A stretch of 64,000 nt of DNA from Cepaea nemoralis (Eukaryota; Mollusca; Gastropoda; Stylommatophora; Helicidae): NCBI GenBank assembly GCA_014155875.1, contig JACEFZ010025787.1, forward strand, positions 62,001 through 126,000. Reading direction: 5' to 3'. The translations under genes were made by a program, and so were the position numbers. The notes under the pieces are model-generated. The model searched no databases, was not told the origin of the DNA, and was given only the letters and a program-made list of their open reading frames with translations. This document shows positions 1-24,054 of this stretch, piece by piece; position 1 is the stretch's first letter, and each line of letters opens with the position of its first letter.

Positions 1-585
1 ATCAATTATATAAGCCATTCACTGACAAAAACAAGAACAGAAATATCAATTACATAAACCCTTTATGGACTAAAACAAGAATAGAAATATCAATTATATA
101 AATCAATCACTGACTAAAACAAGAACAAAAATATCATTACATAAACCATTCACTGAGTGAAAAAAGAACAGAAATATCATTACATAAGCCATTCGCTGAC
201 TAAAACAAGAACAGAAATATCAATTACATAAGCCATTCACTGATTAAAACAAGAACAGAAATATCATTAAAACAAGCCATTCATTGACTAAAACAAGAAC
301 AGAAATATCAATTATATAAGCCAATCACTGACTAAAACAAGAACAGAAATATCAGTTACATAAGTCATTCACTGACTAAAACAAGAACAGAAATATCAAT
401 TACATAAGCCATTCACTGACTAAAACAAGAACAGAAATATCAATTACATAAGCCATTCACTGATTAAAACAAGAACAGAAATATCAATTACATAAGCCAT
501 TCACTGACTAAAACAAGAACAGAAATATCAATTACATAAGCTAATCACTGACTAAAACAAGAATAGAAATATCAATTACATAAGC
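1..585. repeat. 44-bp minisatellite, first block
   Basis: About 13 copies of a ~44-bp AT-rich unit; recognisable core AAGCCATTCACTGACTAAAA. Copies differ by substitutions and small deletions. It lies downstream of PECR exon 4 on the gene strand, so inside a PECR intron. The array continues after an inserted element at 586-925. Confidence 0.95.
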
Positions 586-925
586 GGGACGCAGAGGTGT
601 TTCCAAGGCACCAGGGCCGGGTTATATACTGGCCAAGACCTATTGACGTGTCCTCGTCGAGCGTCCTGGGCAACAGGTCCCTTCGGGGTCCTGGCTAAAG
701 TCAATAGGATCGCCGATTCCTCCAAAGTCGGAGAGTGTCTGCCTGTACGGCGAGGAACCACCAGTCTGCACACCAATAAGCCAGACATGGGACAACGGAT
801 ACTCACGCAAAACTCAGGTCCTGTATGACATCACACTGATGTTGGACAACAGGATGTCTTCATCCGACATACAGGACTTCGCGTTGGAGCTCAAGCCAAC
901 GAACACAAGCAAGCAAGCAAGCAAG
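586..925 (+). mobile_element. Retroposon with (AAGC)n tail inserted in the 44-bp array
   Basis: GC-richer 340-bp segment interrupting the array and ending in CAAGCAAGCAAGCAAGC. Both flanks carry CAATTACATAAGC (573-585 and 926-938), which fits a target-site duplication, although that string also belongs to the array unit. A second, 5'-truncated copy in reverse orientation lies at 11356-11558 with a non-array 14-bp TSD, which confirms a mobile unit. No protein domain or clear tRNA-like head was recognised; it may be a SINE or a LINE 3' end. Confidence 0.75.
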
Positions 926-1150
926 CAATTACATAAGCCATTCACTGACTAAAAGAAGAACAGAAATATCAATTATATAAGCCATTCACTGACAAAAACA
1001 AGAACAGAAAAATCAATTACATAAACCCTTTATGGACTAAACCAAGAATAGAAATATCAATTATATAAATCAATCACTGACTAAAACAAGAACAGAAATA
1101 TCAATTATATAAATCAATCACTGACTAAAACAAGAACAGAAATATCAATT
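926..1150. repeat. 44-bp minisatellite, second block
   Basis: Five further copies of the same unit as at 1-585, resuming directly after the retroposon. Confidence 0.92.
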
Positions 1151-1430
1151 GGATATGCAAGTAGGCAGGCTTCTGGAAAATTAAATAGGCGGACTGTTGG
1201 ATATGTGAGAAGGCTGCCAACCTGTTAAACAAATTTAAGAGCATGCAGACTGTTGAAAAATTACATAGATAGGCAGATTGTTGGATAAGTAGGTAGGCAG
1301 ACTGTAAGATAAGTAGGCAGGTAAATTGTTGGATAAGTTGGTAGGCAAATTGTTGAATAAACAAAGTAGGAAGATTGCTGGATAATTAGATTGGTAGCTT
1401 TTTGGATAAGTAGCCAAGCAGGCAGATTTT
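1150..1430. repeat. Degenerate ~20-24 bp minisatellite
   Basis: Irregular repeats of a unit close to AGGCAGATTGTTGGATAAGT. Copies are diverged and vary in length. Reading frames across it on the minus strand are repeat translations, not genes. From 1431 to 1769 I see only unannotated intron sequence. Confidence 0.8.
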
Positions 1431-1769
1431 CAGACAAGTTTCCTTTTCAATTTAAGTTCCTTCTTCTCCCCATCACCTTTCTATTTCTACCCTGCTTAAG
1501 TGAACTACACATTCACATCACAATGTGACATTTGGAGATACAGTGCAATGTCTACATTTTCCAAGGCGAAATATCACAAATAAGGTAATATAATCAATAT
1601 TACACTGGCAGTGTTTACTTTCCCTGATAAATCTGTCACCCATTTCTTAGGGCTGGGTCAACTCCAGAATTGATTGTAATCAACTTCTGTCCACCACTAA
1701 AGATTCAACCCCACCCTAGCTCAGCTCCTGTTTGTTGACAGACATGTTGAAATGCAAACATATCCTCAC

Positions 1770-16152
<14,383 letters not shown>

Positions 16153-16479
16153 TTCCCCCTCACCGAGTCAGTCACACTCACACAGTGACACAAGTCCGAT
16201 GTCGGGCTGGTGGTTTGTTTGTAGTTCTGTGTTTAGAACAAACAACACAATTACGTTATGTGCTGCTGCATAATAACTTCTAATGTATTTAGCATAATCA
16301 AAATATTCGCACTTTAAACATACCTTTCTCTCTCCTCAAGAAGAATACGTTTCAGTTTAAACTAATCGACTATGCCGTGACTAGTCACTGTCGCTACATT
16401 CAAGGCAATGAATGAATCACCCAAATAAACGAGAAGTAGATTGTGAGCTTTACTAAAACACGACTACAAGAGACAAATT

Positions 16480-16506
16480 GGACGTTGCGGCCAAAGCCTT
16501 CGTCAG
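16480..16506 (-). ncRNA. Hammerhead-ribozyme-like motif, left PLE arm
   Basis: Mirror copy of the motif at 17617-17643. Confidence 0.4.
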
Positions 16507-16993
16507 CACAGGACAAACAAATACAAACCAACACAAAACTACATGAAACACACTATGACAACATTAAACTATTAAACTAATTAAAATAAAATGTACTCAT
16601 CTGAATACTGTGTCCTAGCTTGGAAGGTCTGACACACGTAAGGCGCCAGTGGATCAATAGACCGGATGTATGGTACACGGGTCAAAGGTCAAGCGGGAAG
16701 GGAGTGGGGTGGAGACGCGCCCATGTGTGCGGAAAAGTGAAATTAGAGACCGGCAAAGATGTTACGGACGCAGATGACAATTAGCAATTATCATTAAGCG
16801 CTCGAAACACAGCTGCGGAAACCTATATAGTGTTAGTACACACAGAGAGGCATGAGTGGCGGTCGTTCAGAAAATGATGGCAAAACACCGAACGTAAATC
16901 CGCCAAGAGAGTTGACTGTGATGTCATACAAAGGATCTGCACGTACCCAGATGGTGGACTGTAAGCTAGGGGTGGGAGGGGTGGGGTGGGAAG

Positions 16994-17056
16994 TTAAATG
17001 AAGCTGTGTTGGACATTAAGGCCGTGAGGGGAGAGTGTGCCCAACTGGAAGATGAG
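16994..17056 (-). pseudogene. PLE ORF 3' end, left arm
   Basis: Mirror copy of 17067-17129: 20 codons plus stop ending PHGLNVQHSFI. The GIY-YIG domain and RT are absent. Confidence 0.8.
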
Positions 17057-17066
17057 ACGATGTTTC

Positions 17067-17129
17067 CTCATCTTCCAGTTGGGCACACTCTCCCCTCACG
17101 GCCTTAATGTCCAACACAGCTTCATTTAA
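17067..17129 (+). pseudogene. PLE ORF 3' end, right arm
   Basis: Twenty sense codons and TAA, aligning with the last residues of the PLE fragment at 61468-62076 (LIF..G.L.PHGLN.QHSFI, about 14 of 20 identical). This identifies the inverted repeat as PLE-derived. Confidence 0.82.
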
Positions 17130-17616
17130 CTTCCCACCCCACCCCTCCCACCCCTAGCTTACAGTCCACCATCTGGGTACGTGCAGATCCTTTGTATGAC
17201 ATCACAGTCAACTCTCTTGGCGGATTTACGTTCGGTGTTTTGCCATCATTTTCTGAACGACCGCCACTCATGCCTCTCTGTGTGTACTAACACTATATAG
17301 GTTTCCGCAGCTGTGTTTCGAGCGCTTAATGATAATTGCTAATTGTCATCTGCGTCCGTAACATCTTTGCCGGTCTCTAATTTCACTTTTCCGCACACAT
17401 GGGCGCGTCTCCACCCCACTCCCTTCCCGCTTGACCTTTGACCCGTGTACCATACATCCGGTCTATTGATCCACTGGCGCCTTACGTGTGTCAGACCTTC
17501 CAAGCTAGGACACAGTATTCAGATGAGTACATTTTATTTTAATTAGTTTAATAGTTTAATGTTGTCATAGTGTGTTTCATGTAGTTTTGTGTTGGTTTGT
17601 ATTTGTTTGTCCTGTG

Positions 17617-17643
17617 CTGACGAAGGCTTTGGCCGCAACGTCC
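17617..17643 (+). ncRNA. Hammerhead-ribozyme-like motif, right PLE arm
   Basis: CTGACGA, then a short GGC-TTTG-GCC hairpin, then GCAACGTC. This follows the order of a minimal hammerhead core (CUGANGA, stem II, GAAAC-GUC) known from PLE terminal regions. The core GAAA is GCAA here, and pairing for stem I is poor, so activity is doubtful. It lies ~80 bp from the outer end of the arm, where PLE ribozymes are expected. Confidence 0.4.
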
Positions 17644-17769
17644 AATTTGTCTCTTGTAGTCGTGTTTTAGTAAAGCTCACAATCTACTTCTCGTTTATTT
17701 GGGTGATTCATTCATTGCCTTTTTAAGCTTTACTGCAGTTCACCTCATTCTTGTTCGCTACATTCAAGG

Positions 17770-18130
17770 GCAGCGACCTAGAATTATCTGGTCCCGTTTT
17801 CCAGGTCGAGTTGTCCCGACTCTCAGATGTCTTTATCAAACAAGCATTCGACTAGTTTTCTAGTCGAGCTTCGTGAGTATTTTAACAACATGAGAAATAA
17901 TTCACAGGTAGTTTTTTAACACCCATAGAAGTAAATGTACGAGATCTATAATGGCCACACCAGGATTCGAACCTGCCAACTTGAAATGACGACAACACCA
18001 CTCAGAAAGAAGAAGTGCTCATCAACGCAACAGCCAACAAGACACCTCTAAACATGATATATTCGAGAATAAAATTCTTAAAATGCCAAGCATGAAGAAG
18101 AAGACAAATGCTGACTTTTTGTGTGTGTTT
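17770..18130. other. Unique sequence with one tRNA-like relic
   Basis: About 17943-18005 reads on the minus strand as a tRNA/SINE 3' half (GGCAGGTTCGAATCCTGGTG, B-box match). No acceptor-stem pairing was found. Otherwise nothing recognised. Confidence 0.4.
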
Positions 18131-18131
18131 T

Positions 18132-18350
18132 GTTCGCATATCCTTTACAGGACATCGCTGTCAACGTCAGCATCTTTTAGATGATTGTTGATTTCTTGGC
18201 AAGATTACGCTCAGTAGTTATTATTATTGCTTTCTGAGCGACCGGCTCACATACCCCGTAAGTTAGCGACGCGGAGAGAACCGCCACCGATTCTCACGCA
18301 TGTCACGTTACTCACGAGAGTATATGGGATTGCGGAGAAAGTCGTGACAT
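18132..18350 (-). mobile_element. SINE-A (type B head)
   Basis: Shares its 3' region (on the plus strand GCATATCCTTTACAGGACAT) and central TTCTTGGCAAGATTACGCTC with the other SINE-A copies. The head segment ATACTCTCGTGAGTAACGTG is the type B form also seen at 33545, 38205 and 55025. Confidence 0.8.
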
Positions 18351-18935
18351 TATACAAGATCTTGATATAAAAGAAAACTGGCTGATAAACAGAAATATAT
18401 CTCTGAAACTGACATACGACGACATGTGTGATATTAAACGCCAAGATGGCTTGTTGACAAGAACAGTTTTGTGAGACAGTTTCCGGGAAGAAGAGTCGGG
18501 AATCGACCCACACGAATGTGGAAACGGGACATTAAAAACACCTTGGGCACGAACATGCACGATGTAGAGATACTGGCAAGGAATCAAGAGTATTTCTGGT
18601 AGGCCATAAAGAGAGCAATATCTGGCAAATGATCTGTTGCAGGAATGAATCGATGCATCTGAGTGTCCTCGAATCTCTACGTCTTTCCGATACTTCTATG
18701 AGTGCCCACCAGTACCTGTTAATTTATTATTCATGCTGTGTTAATGGTCTGAATGTTCTCCAACAATTGATGTGTCTGAACATTCCGAGTTGTCAACCGT
18801 TGAGCTGGCTGTCAAGTTATGCGTACAAACTAGCATTTGTATTTCACGTTTGCTAGAATAAAACCTTACCTTAAGCCTTTCCAAGGAATTGAACACATGT
18901 CGTATACCAAAGTGAGCATCCTAACAGCTCTCTTG

Positions 18936-18940
<5 letters not shown>
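18351..18940. other. No feature recognised
   Basis: Mixed-composition sequence without a supported ORF, exon or repeat. Confidence 0.4.
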
Positions 18941-18972
<32 letters not shown>

Positions 18973-19074
18973 GCTCTCTCTCTCTCTCTCTCGCTCTTTC
19001 GCTCTCTCTATCTAGCTCTCTCTCTCTTTCGGTCTCTCTATCTAGCTCTCTCTCTCTCTCTCTATTTCGCTCTC

Positions 19075-19145
<71 letters not shown>
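18941..19145. repeat. (CT)n microsatellite
   Basis: About 200 bp of TC dinucleotides with sparse interruptions (CTATCTAGCTCTC, TTTCGCTC). Directly 5' of the LINE relic at 19182. Confidence 0.97.
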
Positions 19146-19147
<2 letters not shown>

Positions 19148-19181
19148 GGATCATACGACGTCAAAGATACAAAATTAAGCC

Positions 19182-20220
19182 ATGTGCATTATTCTGACCT
19201 GTACGAGAGATACATGTTGTACAGCAATGAGATACCTCCTTGACTTTCCGACCATGAACCACAATATCAAGATCTGGAGGGCTCATGCATACTTGAAAAT
19301 AAGTGCAGATGAGCAGCATCTTCTGAACCAAGCTATATTCAGAGAAAATGGTGACAAGCTAAAGAGGGGCACATTATGGATGGGTCGGGTGGAAGATGTT
19401 GTGAGGCAGGTCTGCAGTCTTTCCAGTATCAACCCCGGCAAGGAATGGGTGCCGGTGCCTCCGGCTCTTAACTGCCCCTTCTCCTGTATTGTCACAATTG
19501 ATAGACGGTGGAGAGAGCAGAATCCAGCTGCCGTCAATACAGAGGTCAACGCGCTCATCAGTGAACATTCAGATGATTCCGATGTGCTCATCTATACAGA
19601 CAGATCTGTTGTAAAGCAGCACAGAAATGCACGCAATCACACGTTCAGCGAGCTGAACCATTCGAGAAGCCAGTAGTGCCTACTCTATGACCACGAGTAG
19701 CATGACGATGGAGGCGATGGCAGTAATACGGGATTTCATATGGCTGGAATCACGGCAATAAACCAACAGTTGTGTAATAAGTGATTCAATGAGCATGATT
19801 CAAAAAGTCGATGCGGGTTCTGTGCGTAGACAGTGGACTGAATCGCTGCGGAGGTCTGTTGTACATAGTGTCACCTTCATCTTTGTTCCGGGACATGCAG
19901 GAGTTGAGGAACATTATCAAGCTGATAAACTTGCTGCTCTGCATCCCCTACAGCAGACCAGCCCATGGATCATGCCAATGTTATTAACGTCCTTGAATCC
20001 ACATCGCTGCCCAGAATAAGAGACTCGGAAAAAAGAATTGGCACGGCCAGACATGAGAGGTACATCAGGAGAACGAACAGCCTCATCAACCAACACAGAA
20101 CTGGCTCTATCAACCGCCGGAAGCTGATGCGTATGTTAAAAAGGGGAGGGGGGGGGGGGGAAATCTGAGCACACGCGGACTTGTCCGGAGTGCAAGGATG
20201 ATATCCCAACAGATAACAGA
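19182..20220 (+). pseudogene. RNase H-bearing LINE, long decayed copy
   Basis: The frame 19182-19676 covers the region between RT and RNase H (REQNPAAVNTEVNALI, then VLIYTDRSVV, the first RNase H strand with its catalytic Asp). After frameshifts, 19789-20019 gives SMIQKVDAGSVRRQWTESL and VTFIFVPGHAGVEE. The RNase H motif is damaged (EEHYQADKLAA). A G-run at 20145-20160 disrupts the end. Same family as the better preserved 53262-53860. Confidence 0.82.
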
Positions 20221-20318
20221 CGGTATTTCTGGAAAACCCGTAGTCGATAGCCCCGAAAACCCAGTCTCGCCCCTTGCCCAGTATTATTATTTACGAACAA
20301 TACACGCAACCTCCAATA

Positions 20319-20687
20319 GAATTATTTGGTCCCCCCTCCCCCAGTGGGAAATTTTAGGGTTTCGGGGGGGGGGGGGGGGTTAAGATTATTTCAAGATCGC
20401 GTTAATACAAGAACCGATTACTTGATTTTGTTTTTCTCTTCATACTTTACGGTTCTGTACGTCACACCTTCTAAAATTCATTTTATAAAGTAAGTAGACC
20501 CACAAATCACGTCTTATGTGGGCGTCTAGACTTGTTTTATTATGTACTACTAAATTTAGCTTCCATTATTATGCATACTGTGTAGGGGCAGGGGCGGGAT
20601 TTTTAGGTAGGGAATACGAAAGGGGGGAATGACGTTCTGAAAATATGGTGAAGGGGGGCATGGGCCAAAAAAGGTTGAGAACCACTG
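20319..20687. mobile_element. hAT-like MITE, copy 1
   Basis: Ends in GGTTGAGAACCACTG (TIR), followed by CTCTAATA; the left flank reads CTCCAATA (20311-20318), a 7/8 match to an 8-bp TSD. The left TIR is eroded. The body (ATCGCGTTAATACAAGAACC, GACGTCTAGACTTGTT-like) is shared with 29429-29788 and 40816-41175. A run of 18 G lies near the left end. Confidence 0.8.
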
Positions 20688-20989
20688 CTCTAATACATCG
20701 AAGCCTCACTGGTAAGGTTAATTAAAGCCCCTATTATGCAGACCGAAAGACTTGGTAATGAATCTGCAATTACCATGGAACAACAAATGCCCCAAATTCT
20801 AACAATTTCAGTGACTATGTGCGCAATGTATTCCGGCCAGAAAAGATTCATCTATTCACTTAATATGATACATAATTATTCTGCAGTTTACACCTGAAAT
20901 AATGCAGCGACAAATAGCAGGCAAAACACTGTGAAACCTGTTATTATTGTCTCTTTATACTGCTGTACATTTTAACATAACATAAAGTT

Positions 20990-21238
20990 AGTTGCATATC
21001 CTTTACATGACGCCGCAGTCAATACCAGTATTTTTGGGCTGCTTGTAATCTTTTGGCAAGTTTACGTTCAGTGGTTTCCCATTGCTTTCTGAACAACCGG
21101 CACCCATACCATTTTATTTATTAAAACATAACCAGCGCAAAGGGTTGGTCTGCTGCCAAATCGCCTGCAGCAGTGTTTCGAACGCGGCATGCGGGATCAC
21201 GAACTGCGTCGGTAAACCTTTAGCCACGGTGCCGGCGA
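20990..21238 (-). mobile_element. SINE-A (type A head)
   Basis: A well preserved tRNA-derived SINE. On the minus strand it begins GCCGGCACCGTGGCTAAAGG (A-box-like TGGCTAAAGG), then CGTTCGAAACA (B box), a body with CAATGGGAAACCACTGAACG and CTTGCCAAAAGATTACAAGC, and the 3' end GACTGCGGCGTCATGTAAAG.. GCAAC. The central AATGG.AAAC.ACTGAA.GTAA.CTTGCCAA stretch recalls RTE/BovB 3' ends, which fits RTE mobilisation (inference). Confidence 0.85.
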
Positions 21239-21637
21239 TTTACATTTAGAGTGGAATAATATTCTAAGTGTTGTGCTAGTTTTAATTTCTGTAGACTCCC
21301 ACCACATTTTAACGTCCATGAAAGCCCCTCCTGCCTTCGTATTATTATTTTAATATCTCTGTCTGTTCCTCCATCTTTGTCTACACTGCTAGTGCTAGCT
21401 AAGTAGGTTAGTGATTTCATGATAGACTCGACTCGTAAAAGGCGAGTACCCCAGCAACTCGCTTTTGTTTTGCTTTCATTTCTTTTCTATGTTTGTTTAT
21501 TGCTTACACGATTGTCTTTCTCGTTTGGTCCAGCTTTATTTTCTGTCTCCGTAAACCAAATTCTTCTCAAGCTTTCTTGGTCCATACTTCAAAACCATAA
21601 ATATCCACGTGGGAATAATTCTTTTTATCACCACCAT

Positions 21638-21800
21638 GCCGGCACCGCGGCATAGGAGTTACGGACGCAGTTCGTAATCCCGCATACCCGCGTTCGAAAC
21701 AGCTGCAGGCGATTTGGCAGCAGACCGCCTTGTGTTGGTTTTTTACGAAATGGTATGAGTGCCGGTCGTACAGAAAGCAAATGGCCTGTTGGTACCCTGG
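21638..21800 (+). mobile_element. SINE-A, 5' half (type A head)
   Basis: GCCGGCACCGCGGCATAGGA head, GCGTTCGAAACAGCTGCAGG B box region, ending in the AGAAAGCAAATGGC body. 3'-truncated. Confidence 0.8.
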
Positions 21801-22169
21801 CCATGTCCCTGGTATTATTTGAACACTCTATGTTCACTCCAACTCCTCCATGTGTAACAGCATTTTGAGCTGACCAAATGATCTCGGATCCAGAGAGTAT
21901 TCTTCATCAACAAAACTGAAAGTTGCTGTTTTGCATCGTACACTGTTCTATTCTTCACTGTCAAATATTCCTTTCACTGTTGTCAAGTAATCTATGTTCC
22001 TCTCTCTGTGGAGTTCGTTCTGGGATAGTTTTCAGGGAAATACCAACTGAGGGCAGATCAGTCGTTTGTCTTCAGAGTGTAAAGTTCAGAAATAAATGCA
22101 GTTGAGATGGTGGAGAAAAGAAGAAGAAAAATAACAACAAGGGTAAATAATACTAATAACAATGGTAAC

Positions 22170-22410
22170 TAAGCCGATCTTCATCGCGATGGCGTTGCTG
22201 ACGCGATTCGTGATGCCGCTTACTTACGTTCGAAACAAAGCAGCGACCGATTTGGCAGCAGACCGTGCGTTCTGGTTTTAACGTGTTGGTAGGGGGGCCG
22301 GTCGTACAGACAGCAACGGCAAACTACTGAACGTAAATACTTGCCAAGGCATCAACAAAGGCAGTAAAAATGCTGGTGTTGACTGCAACGTCCTGTAAAG
22401 GATATACAAC
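22170..22410 (+). mobile_element. SINE-A (type A head)
   Basis: Full-length type; ACGTTCGAAACAAAGCAGCG, AACGGCAAACTACTGAACGT, ACTGCAACGTCCTGTAAAGG, then an A-rich tail. 21801-22169 holds nothing recognised. Confidence 0.85.
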
Positions 22411-22539
22411 TTTTAGAAAAGAAAAAAAACACGAATACTGCAAAATAAAAAATCATCATTATGTGCCAAGTCAGTAAGCACAATAATTTGTCGTTGTTCG
22501 CCAGCTCACAGGGTCATGAGTTTCAGATCCATTCTGTGT

Positions 22540-23085
22540 TCTTGAGACTACGACTTCCAGCATGAGAATGGAGGTAGAGAAAGTAACAGCGGCATTCCGG
22601 TGGCTAGAGGAGACCACTGCAACACACGTTGTATTCATTACTGGATTCAAAGAGTACGCTTAGTAAGGTGGAGAAAGGAATGTTTCATGTCTCGTGGCTT
22701 CAGAGGTCACAGATTGTGAGAATTGTATGGATATTTTGCCCTGGCCCTTCGGGTGTACGGGGGAATGAACAGGCTGATAGGCTAGCAGGGAGGGCACCTC
22801 TTGGTGGTAGATTGCCTATGGAGAAGGGGGAGGCGGTCATGCGTTTGTGGGACCAGATTGAGAACCCATATGTGGAAAGAATGAGATTGGGGGAGGGAGG
22901 GGGGGGGGGGGGAATCGGCAGGGGTTCTGGAAGAATCGCAAAACTGAGAGGGAAGACCAGGAGAACTTTTAATCAGATAGCGGTGGGAACGATTAGTAGT
23001 ATGACTCTTCGCTGACTGTTGAACAAAGGGATTGAGCACGTATGGGAATGTCCTGAGTGCAGTGATGTCGGTTCTTAACTCAGCT
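22540..23085 (+). pseudogene. RNase H-bearing LINE 3' fragment
   Basis: In pieces it gives LLDSKSTLSKVEKG (catalytic Asp region), IVWIFCPGPSGVRG and NEQADRLAGRAPLGG (His of HAG replaced by Pro-Ser), then LRGKTRRTFNQIAVGTIS and the GAGCACGTATGGGAATGTCC 3' end. A G-run at 22889-22912 marks an expansion. Dead copy. Confidence 0.82.
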
Positions 23086-23089
23086 CAAC

Positions 23090-23290
23090 TCTTGTGTTCT
23101 TGTCCTCTCTATGCCAAGCCACCCATTTATCTCTGTCTTCCTCAGGCTCGTTTTCCATTGAGTTTGCCAGCCTTCAAGTTTATTTCTCCTCATAACAATC
23201 GCGAGAAATCTTGACTGTCTGCGTCTAATTTCTCTATTCACTTTAGGGCTTTCATCTGTTTCTTGAAGAACTGCCATTAATTTTTCTGTC
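23090..23290 (-). pseudogene. RTE-type LINE C-terminal fragment
   Basis: The minus strand gives MAVLQETDESPKVNREIRRR, then MRRNKLEG, matching QETNENRRLIREIRRR and MRRNGLENL of the RTE copy at 55960-56640. Frameshifted. Confidence 0.75.
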
Positions 23291-24054
23291 CACCCATGTC
23301 ATTTCGTGTATATTCCCAGGAAACACATTTCGGTCACCAGAGGTGTCTCTCTGCTTATTGTCCATGTTTAACATGCATACAACATCAGAATTAAGAAGCG
23401 TATTTGATTATCAACCTCTCCGTTTGTTTACCTATTCATTTTTTCCTCCATCCATCCATATGTGTCTGTCTGCATGCATGTCTGTTTTCATTGTCTGTGT
23501 ATCCATCATATGTCCCTGAGCCTGGTAGATGATAACTTCTTATCACGCAACCAACCTCGTTCATGCCCAGTCTTGCCATCTATACTGTCTTTCTTTGTCA
23601 TGCCAATAACTTTATTCATATAGAAACAGAAAATAACAACAATTCATTATTGTATCATTTTAATTTCTATCAATTCATTACCAATTCTTATATTTACATT
23701 TTGCTGATTAAGTTGATGAAAGTATTTGTTGCACCGAATAACGAGTCTATATTTGTGTGTCTGACAGGGTATAGTTATATAATAATATTTTATTTATATC
23801 CTCAACTGAATAGCTATCAAGGCTAATCCTCTATGTCTTGATTTCAGTTGGCTAATTGGCAGTGGACTGGAAAAGAGATATAAAGCAACTCTGAAAACCT
23901 CAATAAAAAACCTGCAGCCTTGGCTCAGAGAGCTGGAAGAACATGGCAGCTGAATGCCCTGCCTGGTGTAGTGGGCTCTCTGCTGACACAAGCAGCGTTT
24001 GAAAGGTTACACATGAGAATACTAAAGGCATGCTAAGCTGCAGGAAAGTCAAAA
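23291..24054. other. AT-rich sequence, nothing recognised
   Basis: ORFs here are short and have no recognisable domain. Confidence 0.4.

Larger units (their letters stand above)
16406..17754. mobile_element. Penelope-like element inverted dimer with 15-bp TSD
   Basis: A 1.35-kb insertion flanked by TCGCTACATTCAAGG (16391-16405 and 17755-17769). Almost all of it is a perfect inverted repeat: arms 16402-17056 and 17067-17721, 655 bp each (the first four bases overlap the TSD), with a 10-bp centre. Each arm runs outward from the last 20 codons of a PLE protein (LSPHGLNVQHSFI then stop) through a ~590-bp 3' region to the element's 3' end. It is therefore two 5'-truncated copies joined head to head. 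Only the right side carries a further ~33 bp before the TSD. It sits immediately upstream of PECR exon 1. Confidence 0.88.

Noticed and set aside
16402..17721. Idea that the inverted repeat is only a read-chimera artefact
   Set aside because: The 15-bp TSD outside the arms and the extra ~33 bp on one side only argue for a real insertion; perfect arm identity keeps a small doubt.
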